Assembly (NCBI RefSeq): GCF_000156195.1
Contig: NZ_GG688335.1
Location: 956-64,955 of the forward strand
Origin: Bacteroides finegoldii DSM 17565
GTDB lineage: Bacteria > Bacteroidota > Bacteroidia > Bacteroidales > Bacteroidaceae
Direction of reading: 5' to 3'
Length of the DNA: 64,000 nt
A program made the translations under genes and the position numbers. Under the pieces are notes generated by a model. The model saw only the letters and a list, made by a program, of their open reading frames with translations, had not been told where the DNA came from and searched no databases. Below, piece after piece: positions 55,578-64,000 of the stretch (its first letter is position 1; each line of letters starts with the position of its first letter).

Positions 55578-56720
55578 ATGAAGAAGAGTCTTATTGCATT
55601 GGCGTTCGGCACACTGGGATTGGGTATTGCCGAATTTGTAATGATGGGAATATTGCCCGATGTGGCAAAAGATCTAGGTATCAGTATCCCGACTGCGGGA
55701 CATTTCATTTCGGCATACGCTTTGGGCGTATGTGTTGGCGCACCTGTATTGACATTGGCCCGTAAATACCCGTTGAAACACATTCTGTTAGTACTGGTTA
55801 CCTTGATTATGATAGGTAATATCTGCGCGGCAATGGCCCCCAATTATTGGGTATTGCTAATTGCCCGTTTCATCTCCGGGCTTCCTCATGGTGCCTATTT
55901 CGGAGTAGGTTCTATCGTTGCGGAAAGACTGGCCGATAAAGGAAAAGGTTCGGAAGCCGTTTCGATCATGATTGCCGGAATGACCATTGCCAATCTTTTC
56001 GGTGTACCCTTGGGAACTTCTCTAAGTACCATGCTCTCCTGGCGTGTCACTTTCCTGTTGGTAGGAATCTGGGGAATCGTTATCCTATATTATATCTGGC
56101 GCTGGGTTCCCCACGTAGAAGGACTGGAAGATACAGGTTTCAAAGGACAATTCCGTTTCCTTAAAACTCCGGCTCCGTGGCTGATTCTTGGCGCTACGGC
56201 ACTAGGTAATGGCGGTGTATTCTGCTGGTATAGCTACATCAATCCGATGCTTACCAATGTGTCCGGCTTCTCCGCTGAAAGCATTACGCCCTTAATGATC
56301 CTTGCTGGCTTCGGTATGGTGATGGGAAACCTGATTAGCGGACGTCTCTCCGACCGTTACACCCCCGGAAAAGTAGGGACTGCCGCACAAGCACTTATCT
56401 GTATTATGTTATTGCTCATCTTCTTCCTTTCTCCCTATAAATGGGCAGCAGCCCTGTTGATGTGCCTTTGTACGGCAGGATTGTTCGCAGTATCCAGTCC
56501 GGAGCAGATATTAATTATCCGCGTATCAAAAGGAGGAGAAATGCTGGGAGCAGCCTGCGTACAGGTTGCCTTCAATCTGGGAAATGCCATTGGCGCATAC
56601 GCAGGCGGACTCGCAGTCAACGAAGGATACCGCTACCCTGCCCTGACAGGCGTACCGTTTGCACTGATCGGATTTACTTTGTTCTTGATTTTTTATAAGA
56701 AATACCAGGCAAAATACTAA
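55578..56720 (+). CDS. AraJ-like MFS exporter
   Basis: 380 residues with twelve predicted membrane segments. Family marks: GTLGLGIAEFVMMGILPDVA at the start, ARFISGLPHGAYFGVGSIVA, and GNAIGAYAGGLAV near the end, typical of the AraJ/YdhP drug and sugar efflux group (DHA1). It probably exports a sugar or small toxic compound by proton antiport. It is transcribed alone, away from the SusR-like gene. Substrate unknown. Confidence 0.88.
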   Translation: MKKSLIALAFGTLGLGIAEFVMMGILPDVAKDLGISIPTAGHFISAYALGVCVGAPVLTLARKYPLKHILLVLVTLIMIGNICAAMAPNYWVLLIARFISGLPHGAYFGVGSIVAERLADKGKGSEAVSIMIAGMTIANLFGVPLGTSLSTMLSWRVTFLLVGIWGIVILYYIWRWVPHVEGLEDTGFKGQFRFLKTPAPWLILGATALGNGGVFCWYSYINPMLTNVSGFSAESITPLMILAGFGMVMGNLISGRLSDRYTPGKVGTAAQALICIMLLLIFFLSPYKWAAALLMCLCTAGLFAVSSPEQILIIRVSKGGEMLGAACVQVAFNLGNAIGAYAGGLAVNEGYRYPALTGVPFALIGFTLFLIFYKKYQAKY

Positions 56721-56806
56721 AAAACACTATCAACCTGATACACCCTTTCCTCTTATATTCAAGAAGAAAATAGACTTCATATTACAATTATCGCATATAT
56801 AATGTT

Positions 56807-56814
56807 TATATTTG
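56807..56814 (+). promoter_or_regulatory. -7 element of the PUL C sensor
   Basis: TATATTTG, an exact TAnnTTTG match 31 bp upstream of the ATG at 56846. No terminator is visible between the exporter and this promoter. Confidence 0.55.
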
Positions 56815-56845
56815 CCCGGAATAGACATTGCATCCTTTTTCCGCT

Positions 56846-59800
56846 ATGAAAACAAAAAACATTTTATATGCCATCATCGGGCTGCTCCTGTCGACCTTTT
56901 GGACAGAGAGTACCGCCCAAAAAACTTATTACTATTTCCGTACGCTGGACATCAAGGACGGGCTTTCGCATAACACTGTGAATACCATCCTGCAAGACCG
57001 GCAAGGCTTTATGTGGTTTGGCACAAAAGACGGCTTGAACCTATATGACGGCCTTGTATTCCGCACCTTCCAAAAAGAAAACTCTTCATTAGGCAACAAC
57101 TTCATCACCGCCCTGCACGAAGATGCCGAAGGAAATATTTGGGTAGGGACTGATGCGGGCGTCTACATCTACAATCCCCGGTTAGAAAAATTCACCTCGT
57201 TCGATATTCCTATTGAAGATACAGGCAGGACTATCAACCGCACCATAACATGGATAGACTCCGACCCTCAGAAAAACGTATGGATTGCGTCCGATTCCCA
57301 AGGACTCTTCCATTACGACAAAAAGCGGAATAGCCTGAAAGAGCATTCGGCGAAAATAGGCAATGGAGCACTCAATATCACCCGCTTCTGGTTCGAGGAC
57401 AACGAACTATGGGTAAGCCGCTATGAAGACAACCTGTATCATTCGGGAGACGCTGCCCACTTTACCACTTTCCGGGATGCCGAAGGAGAAGAGCCATTCA
57501 AAGGAACTGTCATCAATACTTGTGTCAAAGGGTTGCACAACTGTATTTACATAGGTTCATCCAACGGACTGGCGGAAATCAACCTGACCACCCGCAAAGT
57601 ACGCCGCCTGTTAAACGACTACGTACGCAACATCTGCCTGCGTTCGGACACGGAGCTATGGGTAGGTACGGAACAAGGCATCTACATCTACAACCTGGAA
57701 ACCGACAAATATATCCATCTCACCACCTCAGAGTCCGACGACCGCTACGCATTATCCGACAACGCCATCTATACCATCTTCAAAGACCGTGAAGGCGGGA
57801 TGTGGATAGGCTCATACTTCGGGGGCGTCAACTATTATCCTCACCAATATACTTACTTCGAGAAGTATTATCCTCGGGACGACATGCGATACCTGGGACA
57901 CCGCATACGTGAATTCTGCGGAAGCAATGACGGTACGATATGGTTCGGCACAGAAGACAAGGGACTTTTCCATTTCAATCCCGCCGACGGTACGGTCACG
58001 CCTTTCCGCCACCCTGCCCTATACCACAACATCCACGGATTATGCATCGACGGCGACTACCTGTGGGTAGGTACTTTTTCCGGCGGGCTGAACCGCATCC
58101 ATCTCCGCACCCGGGAAGTGAGGCACTACGAAAAGGGCGAGGCGTCCAATACCCTCAACGCCGACAACATATTCTCAATCTATAAAAGCAGCACCGGCGA
58201 ACTATGGATAGGTACGACTTCGGGGCTGTTGCGTTACAACCGAAAGACAGACGACTTCACACGCATCCCCGAAATGAACAAAATATTCGTGTACAATATA
58301 CTGGAAGACTGCCACGGCAAATTGTGGCTGGCTACCTATTCCGACGGTGTGTTCTGCTACGACCTGCCACAAGACAAATGGAAACAATATACCCGAAACC
58401 CCGATAACCCGAACTCTTTACCCTATAACAAGGTAATAAGCATCTTCGAGGACAGCCGCAAGCAGCTTTGGTTCATGACACAAGGAGCGGGATTCTGCCG
58501 CTTCCGCCCCGAAACGGACGATTTCATCCGCTACGATATGTCGCAAGGCTTCCCCGGAAACACCGTATATAAAATGTTGGAAGACAACAACGGACTGTTG
58601 TGGCTCACTACCAACAAAGGGCTGGTATCCTTCCATGCCGAAACAGGCACTAAGCATCTGTACACTACTGCCAACGGTCTATTGAGCAACCAGTTCAATT
58701 ACCAGTCGGGATACAAAGACAAGACAGGAACTATCTACCTGGGTAGCGTCAACGGGTTTATCTCTTTCAATCCTGCCACATTCACTGTGAACAAACAGAT
58801 TTCACCGTTGGTACTGACCGACTTCCACCAATTCAACAAACGCCTGCCAATAGGCGAAGCATCTTCTCCCCTGTCGGAAAGCATCACCCTCTCGGAATCC
58901 ATCGAACTGAACGCTGACCAAAACACTTTTTCCTTACGGGCAGCAGTGCTGAACTACCAGGCTCCTTTATCGAACACCATACTCTACAAACTCGAAGGCT
59001 TTGATAAAGAATGGTACTCCACCAACGGGCTCAATACCCGCATCAGTTACTCCAACCTGCCTTCCGGTCATTACACGCTGCGAGTGCGCGGAGCCAACAG
59101 CGACGGTGTCTGGAACCCACAGGAACGATTATTGAAAATACGCGTCCATCCACCCTTCTACCTGTCATGGATGGCATACGTCATCTACTTCATTCTGTTG
59201 GCAACCGTTGTCACATATATAATCTGTTATTTCCGCAAACGCAACCTGCGCAAGCACCGGCAAGCCATGGAAATATTGGAATACGAGAAAGAGCGCGAAC
59301 TCTACACGTCCAAGATTAACTTCTTCACCAACGTAGCCCATGAGATACGCACACCGCTGACACTTATCAAAAGCCCATTGGAACACGTCTTGGTTTCCGA
59401 CCATGTGAACGATGCCATCAAAGAGGATTTGGAAATTATGGATTTGAACACCAACCGGCTGCTTGACCTCGTAAACCAACTGCTCGATTTCCGAAAGACC
59501 GAAACCAAGGGTTTCCACCTCAACTTTATGGCATACAACCTTTCCGAAATCCTGCAGAAAACCTATAAACGCTTCATTCCGCTGGCACGAGAGAAAGGAT
59601 TCGAATTCACCATAAACGTCCCCGACAACCTGTATGCAGCCATCGACAAGGAAGGATTTACAAAGATAGTCAGCAACCTCTTCACTAACGCCATCAAATA
59701 CGGCAAAAGTCGTATCCACGTCGAAATGAAGCAGAACGAGGAGAACGAAACCTTACAACTTTCCGTCACGAACGACGGTGAGATTGTCCCGCTTACCATG

Positions 59801-60829
59801 CGCGAGGAAATATTCAAGCCCTTTATACAATATAAGGGAAACAGTTCCTACCAAGTGCCGGGAACCGGCATCGGACTGGCTTTGGCACGCTCGCTTGCCG
59901 AACTGCACGGCGGAAAGCTCACCATGGACGATGCAGCGGACTGTAACCACTTTATCCTGACGCTTCCCTTGCACCAGGCACAAACCGTCCATCTGCTGCC
60001 CACCGAACCGGAAAAAGCTGAAAGAGAAGAGGTGATCGTTTCCAGCGAACCGGGTAATCCTGCCACTTCCACACAATTCCGCTATACCCTATTAGTAGTG
60101 GAAGACAATGCGGAAATGAACAAATTTCTCGTCAGGCAACTGTCCGAATCCTATAAAGTGCTGACCGCCGCCAATGGCGTGGAAGCTTTGAAAATATTGC
60201 AGGAATCTATCATCAATCTGATTATATCCGATGTGATGATGCCCGAAATGGACGGCTTGGAACTCTGCGATACCGTAAAGACAGAACTGGACTACAGCCA
60301 TATTCCCATCATCCTGCTTACCGCCAAGACCACTTTGCAATCCAGGATAGACGGACTGAAAGCCGGTGCAGACGCCTACATAGAGAAACCTTTCTCGATG
60401 GAGTACCTGAAAGTGAGCATCTCCAGCCTACTCAAAAACCGGGAGCAACTGCAGGCTACGTTCATGCACTCTCCTTTCACCCCCACCAACAACATGGTCA
60501 TCAGCAAAGCCGATGAAGAATTTTTGAAGAAACTGAACAACCTTATCCAGACCAATATGCAGAATCCCGAATTCAGCCTGATAGACATGGCAGACCGGTT
60601 GTGTATGAGCCGCTCCAGCCTGAACCGCAAAATCAAGGGGCTTCTCGACCTGACGCCCAACGACTATCTCCGCATCGAGCGTCTGAAAAAAGCTGCCCAA
60701 CTATTGAAAGAAGGAAGTTGCAAAATTAATGAAGTGTGTTACATGGTAGGCTTCAATACTCCGTCCTATTTTGCGAAATGTTTCCAGAAACAATTCGGGG
60801 TACTGCCCAAAGAATTCATCACGACATAA
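56846..60829 (+). CDS. Hybrid two-component sensor/regulator (HTCS) of PUL C
   Basis: 1,327 residues. Signal peptide (about 1-25), two-bladed periplasmic propeller with LSHNTVNTILQDRQGFMWFG and many WIG/WVG repeats (about 30-640), Y_Y_Y domain (about 700-765), membrane segment (about 774-796), kinase with H832 (NVAHEIRTPLTL), N-box SNLFTNAIKYG, receiver with D1129 in IISDVMMPEMDG, and an AraC-type DNA-binding domain (LCMSRSSLNRKIKGLLDLTP, YFAKCFQKQFGVLPKEF). The frame can be read from a TTG at 56828; the ATG at 56846 is preferred. It faces the susC gene of its own locus, which begins 190 bp downstream. Confidence 0.96.
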   Translation: MKTKNILYAIIGLLLSTFWTESTAQKTYYYFRTLDIKDGLSHNTVNTILQDRQGFMWFGTKDGLNLYDGLVFRTFQKENSSLGNNFITALHEDAEGNIWVGTDAGVYIYNPRLEKFTSFDIPIEDTGRTINRTITWIDSDPQKNVWIASDSQGLFHYDKKRNSLKEHSAKIGNGALNITRFWFEDNELWVSRYEDNLYHSGDAAHFTTFRDAEGEEPFKGTVINTCVKGLHNCIYIGSSNGLAEINLTTRKVRRLLNDYVRNICLRSDTELWVGTEQGIYIYNLETDKYIHLTTSESDDRYALSDNAIYTIFKDREGGMWIGSYFGGVNYYPHQYTYFEKYYPRDDMRYLGHRIREFCGSNDGTIWFGTEDKGLFHFNPADGTVTPFRHPALYHNIHGLCIDGDYLWVGTFSGGLNRIHLRTREVRHYEKGEASNTLNADNIFSIYKSSTGELWIGTTSGLLRYNRKTDDFTRIPEMNKIFVYNILEDCHGKLWLATYSDGVFCYDLPQDKWKQYTRNPDNPNSLPYNKVISIFEDSRKQLWFMTQGAGFCRFRPETDDFIRYDMSQGFPGNTVYKMLEDNNGLLWLTTNKGLVSFHAETGTKHLYTTANGLLSNQFNYQSGYKDKTGTIYLGSVNGFISFNPATFTVNKQISPLVLTDFHQFNKRLPIGEASSPLSESITLSESIELNADQNTFSLRAAVLNYQAPLSNTILYKLEGFDKEWYSTNGLNTRISYSNLPSGHYTLRVRGANSDGVWNPQERLLKIRVHPPFYLSWMAYVIYFILLATVVTYIICYFRKRNLRKHRQAMEILEYEKERELYTSKINFFTNVAHEIRTPLTLIKSPLEHVLVSDHVNDAIKEDLEIMDLNTNRLLDLVNQLLDFRKTETKGFHLNFMAYNLSEILQKTYKRFIPLAREKGFEFTINVPDNLYAAIDKEGFTKIVSNLFTNAIKYGKSRIHVEMKQNEENETLQLSVTNDGEIVPLTMREEIFKPFIQYKGNSSYQVPGTGIGLALARSLAELHGGKLTMDDAADCNHFILTLPLHQAQTVHLLPTEPEKAEREEVIVSSEPGNPATSTQFRYTLLVVEDNAEMNKFLVRQLSESYKVLTAANGVEALKILQESIINLIISDVMMPEMDGLELCDTVKTELDYSHIPIILLTAKTTLQSRIDGLKAGADAYIEKPFSMEYLKVSISSLLKNREQLQATFMHSPFTPTNNMVISKADEEFLKKLNNLIQTNMQNPEFSLIDMADRLCMSRSSLNRKIKGLLDLTPNDYLRIERLKKAAQLLKEGSCKINEVCYMVGFNTPSYFAKCFQKQFGVLPKEFITT

Positions 60830-60878
60830 CCCGCCCTGCAACAAAAGAACCACAAAATAGAACAATTCTTCCATCTTG

Positions 60879-60897
60879 CCCCGGGAACGGGGTTTTT
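60879..60897 (+). terminator. Terminator of the PUL C sensor gene
   Basis: CCCCG (60879-60883), loop GGAA, CGGGG (60888-60892), then five T, 50 bp after the stop codon. Confidence 0.8.
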
Positions 60898-60930
60898 GAG
60901 CGTTTTGTTCCATACTTTGCTCGTATTGTT

Positions 60931-60962
60931 GTTGCCTGCAATGCCTATTTGCCATAGATTTG
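60931..60962 (+). promoter_or_regulatory. Promoter of susC, PUL C
   Basis: GTTG at 60931-60934, 20 bp, then TAGATTTG at 60955-60962: a -33/-7 pair with one mismatch in the -33 element. The leader before the ATG at 61019 is about 50 nt. Confidence 0.6.
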
Positions 60963-61018
60963 CAGTGCTAGAACAAATTTGTCAAAGCCAATAATGTTAA
61001 ATTATAACTTTAAATCTT

Positions 61019-64000
61019 ATGAAAGGTAGAGCAAAATCTTTTATTAGTTCACTCTTCTGTTTCGGTCTGGGCATTATCCCCGTCATGGCTGATGCCGGTG
61101 CAAACCATACCGGCAACACTCTTCAGGTGACGCAGCAGGCGAAACGTTCACTTTCGGGAACAGTTACGGACGCCGCCACCGGAGAGCCCCTTATCGGAGT
61201 AAGCATCCTGGTGAAAGGAACCCAGGGCGGAACTATCACCGATACCAACGGTAACTTCTCATTGCCTGTAAACAATGGCGATATACTCGAAGTCTCCTAT
61301 ATAGGCTATAAGAAAGAAAGCATCGTCGTCAAAGGGCAGCAGACGCTGAACATCGCTATGCAGACCGACAGCGAAATATTGGAAGAAGTAGTCGTCGTGG
61401 GCTACGGTTCGCAGAAAAAGGTGAACCTCACCGGTTCCGTTGCCACGGTAGACTTCAACGACAAGACTTTATCACGCCCTGTAACTACCGTTTCATCGGC
61501 TTTATCGGGTATGGCGGCAGGTTTGAACGTGATGCAGACCACCAGCAAACCGAACTCCGAGAGCTCCAGTGTCCTGATACGCGGTAACGGAACTTTGAAC
61601 GATTCCAGTCCTCTGATACTGGTAGACGGGATGGAAATGCCTCTCAACGAAATCAACCCGAACGACATCGCCACTATTTCCGTCCTCAAAGATGCCGCCT
61701 CTTGTGCCATCTACGGTAACCGTGGTGCGAACGGTGTTATTCTGGTAACGACCAAACGCGGAAGCGACGGCAAAATCAACGTCACCTACTCCGGCAAGTT
61801 CTCTTACAACACCCCTGCCAACCTCATCCACATGGTTGCCAACTACGCTAACTATATGGAACTGATGAACGAGGCATCCATCAACTCGGGACAAACACAG
61901 ATTTTCAACGGAAGTACTATCAAAAAATGGCGGGAAGCAGACAAAAATCCCAACGGGCTGTCCGAATCCGGTTATCCCAACTACGTAGCTTACCCCAACA
62001 CCGACTGGTATGACGAAGTGTACAACCCGAAACTGATGCAGGAACACTCCATTACCGTCTCCGGTGCCGAAAAGCGCACAACGTACAGCCTCAGTGCCAC
62101 TTTTCTAAACAATCCGGGACTGGTGGAGAACGCCGGCATGAAGAAATATTATGTGCGCAGCGACATCGAATCTCGCATCACCGACTTCCTCACTGTAGGT
62201 ATGCGTGCATGGGGTTACCATACCGACCAGGAACGTAACGACGTAGACAACTTGAACGGCTTGCAGATGCAAAAAAGCATACCGGGTATTTATCCCCGCT
62301 ATGACGGCAAATACGGTGTACCCGAAGCAACGGAAGAAGACCCATCCGCCAGCAACCCCGTATACTTCATCAACAACGCGGAAGGCTACTACAAACAGAC
62401 GAAGTTCTTCGTCAACCCGTATGTAAAGGTCAATTTCCTGAAACACTTCACCGCAAGTTACAATTTCTACTACGACCACTTCAGAAACGAGCATAAATGG
62501 AACAGTTCCGACTATCGCGAACAGTTCAGTTTCCAAGCGGGAGAAGTAAAAAACGCTCCGCCCACTTCCGACGCCCTGCAAGAATATCACGTAGCGTTAT
62601 GGTACGACGGCGACCAAAGCTGGAAAAGCTCCACCGTACTCAACTACTCGCAAATGTTCGGCAAGAAACACGATGTAAGCGCCATGATAGGTTATGAAGA
62701 GTACCGCAAATGGCGTTCCACCACCGACATTGATAAGAAAGGCATGGTAGACACCAGCCTTACGGATTTCGACGCCCTGACCGACCCGAGATATATCAAA
62801 GGTTCCACCACGGAATTCGCTTCACGTTCCGTATTCGGACGCGCCACCTACGCTTATGACTCACGCTACCTGTTGGAAGCTAATATGCGTTACGATGGTT
62901 CTTCACGCTTCGCCCCCGAAAGCCGTTGGGGATTATTCCCCTCGTTCTCTGCCGGCTGGCGTCTCTCCGAGGAACGTTTCGTCAAGAAACTCGGCTGGTT
63001 CGACAACTTGAAATTACGTGCCTCATGGGGACAGCTAGGCAACAACTCCATCGGCAACTACGAATGGCAGGCGGTTTATGCCGCCACACAATATGTCTTC
63101 GGCAATAAGAAAGTATCCGGACTGGGCATGTCTTCTTTCTCCAACTACGACTTGGAATGGGAAACGACCTCAATCACCGACTTCGGACTCGATTTCAGCG
63201 TACTGAACAGTCGTCTGACCGGTACAATCGACTACTATAACAAAGTGACAGACGGTATTCTCTACAATCCTACGCTTTCACCTACGTTGAGCTACTTCGG
63301 CTCTCCCCGCCAGAATATCGCCGAAGTCACCAACCGGGGATTCGAGGTTACCTTAGGCTGGCAAGACCACATCAAGGACTTCACTTACGGTGTGTCCGCC
63401 AACTTCTCGTTCAACAAAAACGAAGTCAGCAAATATAAAGGAAAATTGGTACGTGAATGGAAACAGGACGCTAACGGCAAATGGACGTACCACACCAACT
63501 TGGGTGAAGTCTCCACCGGTGGCAATGAACGTATCGTGGAAGGGCATATGATAAACGAATACTACGTGCTGAATCTCTACAAAGGTACGGGAAATTCCTT
63601 CAACACAGACGGTACGGTCAACCCTGTCGGCGGCCCCACCGATGGCATGATACGCACCGAAGAAGACATGAAATGGCTGAAAGCCATGATGACCGCCGGC
63701 TACCAATTCTACCCCAAACAAGGAGTAGGCAAAGATAAAATCTGGTATGGCGACATCATCTACGATGACCTCGACGGTGACGGCGTGTATGGTGACGATG
63801 ACGACCGTGCTTTCCAGGGATACTCCAGAACACCGAAATATTACTTCGGTCTCCAGATGAACGCAGCATGGAAAGGATTCGACCTCTCCATGAACTGGAG
63901 CGGTGCCGCCGGATTTAAAATCAACTGGTACGAGAAAGCACAGAACAGTTCGATTGTCACCTACGGATACGGCATCGGCAGGGAAGTGGCTTACGACCAC
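61019..64000 (+). CDS. SusC-like TonB-dependent transporter, PUL C (3' end outside window)
   Basis: Open from the ATG at 61019 to the window end (994 codons) with no break. Signal peptide ending VMADA, regulatory domain (LSGTVTDAATGEPLIGVSIL, GTITDTNGNFSLP), TonB box area LEEVVVVGYGSQKKVNLTGS, plug (PLILVDGMEMPL, VLKDAASCAIYGNRGANGVI) and most of the barrel. A typical protein of this kind has about 1,000-1,100 residues, so little is missing. Its susD partner and enzymes must lie beyond 64,000; the substrate is unknown. Confidence 0.95.
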   Translation, partial: MKGRAKSFISSLFCFGLGIIPVMADAGANHTGNTLQVTQQAKRSLSGTVTDAATGEPLIGVSILVKGTQGGTITDTNGNFSLPVNNGDILEVSYIGYKKESIVVKGQQTLNIAMQTDSEILEEVVVVGYGSQKKVNLTGSVATVDFNDKTLSRPVTTVSSALSGMAAGLNVMQTTSKPNSESSSVLIRGNGTLNDSSPLILVDGMEMPLNEINPNDIATISVLKDAASCAIYGNRGANGVILVTTKRGSDGKINVTYSGKFSYNTPANLIHMVANYANYMELMNEASINSGQTQIFNGSTIKKWREADKNPNGLSESGYPNYVAYPNTDWYDEVYNPKLMQEHSITVSGAEKRTTYSLSATFLNNPGLVENAGMKKYYVRSDIESRITDFLTVGMRAWGYHTDQERNDVDNLNGLQMQKSIPGIYPRYDGKYGVPEATEEDPSASNPVYFINNAEGYYKQTKFFVNPYVKVNFLKHFTASYNFYYDHFRNEHKWNSSDYREQFSFQAGEVKNAPPTSDALQEYHVALWYDGDQSWKSSTVLNYSQMFGKKHDVSAMIGYEEYRKWRSTTDIDKKGMVDTSLTDFDALTDPRYIKGSTTEFASRSVFGRATYAYDSRYLLEANMRYDGSSRFAPESRWGLFPSFSAGWRLSEERFVKKLGWFDNLKLRASWGQLGNNSIGNYEWQAVYAATQYVFGNKKVSGLGMSSFSNYDLEWETTSITDFGLDFSVLNSRLTGTIDYYNKVTDGILYNPTLSPTLSYFGSPRQNIAEVTNRGFEVTLGWQDHIKDFTYGVSANFSFNKNEVSKYKGKLVREWKQDANGKWTYHTNLGEVSTGGNERIVEGHMINEYYVLNLYKGTGNSFNTDGTVNPVGGPTDGMIRTEEDMKWLKAMMTAGYQFYPKQGVGKDKIWYGDIIYDDLDGDGVYGDDDDRAFQGYSRTPKYYFGLQMNAAWKGFDLSMNWSGAAGFKINWYEKAQNSSIVTYGYGIGREVAYDH

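Overview
The window looks like a chromosomal stretch of a human-gut Bacteroides of the B. ovatus / xylanisolvens / thetaiotaomicron type. The signs are several SusC/SusD pairs, two complete hybrid two-component sensors, a SusR-type regulator, many secreted lipoproteins, and promoters with the Bacteroides -7 element TAnnTTTG in front of many genes. The species call is an inference; no rRNA or tRNA gene was seen.

Layout: (1) 1-3,054, minus strand: a C5 DNA methyltransferase with a frameshifted ApaLI-like restriction gene, and a carboxyltransferase of the OadA type. (2) 3,752-14,246, housekeeping: dprA, a YbgC-type thioesterase and a U32 protein in one operon, an AlbA_2/Schlafen-type ATP-binding protein, dusB, a PAP2 + SDR pair that may make lipids, rnr and a flavin-binding PNPOx-like gene. 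(3) 14,243-30,454, plus strand: polysaccharide utilisation locus (PUL) A, with sensor, SusC, SusD, a small lipoprotein, a GH5 with an inserted domain and two GH3 enzymes, probably for a beta-linked glucan. (4) 30,542-42,081, a worn accessory region: cysK; kdgF and an esterase; an HsdS/HsdM pair without HsdR; an internally deleted IS982 copy; a polysaccharide lyase and an esterase; and a run of gene fragments joined by deletions (alginate-lyase family, GntR regulator, sialate O-acetylesterase, sensor, GH65). The fragments plus kdgF suggest a decayed uronic-acid polysaccharide locus. (5) 42,133-54,565, minus strand: PUL B, a dextran-type locus (SusR-like regulator, SusC, SusD, SusE/F-like binding protein, GH66, GH31). 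(6) 55,578-56,720, an AraJ-like exporter. (7) 56,846-64,000, PUL C: a second complete sensor and a SusC that runs off the window.

In PUL A and PUL B the outer-membrane SusC/SusD pair imports glycans that surface lipoprotein enzymes have cut, periplasmic GH3 or GH31 enzymes finish the job, and the linked regulator senses a released sugar in the periplasm.

The least expected structure is a pair of degenerate 22-bp repeat arrays, at about 18,382-18,535 and 54,874-55,137. Both are intergenic, keep the same period and carry related units in the same order. Other points for a second look: the HsdM-like protein in which the catalytic NPPF motif reads IPPF, the carboxyltransferase whose biotinyl domain has no attachment lysine, and the deletion scars between 35.8 and 42.1 kb.
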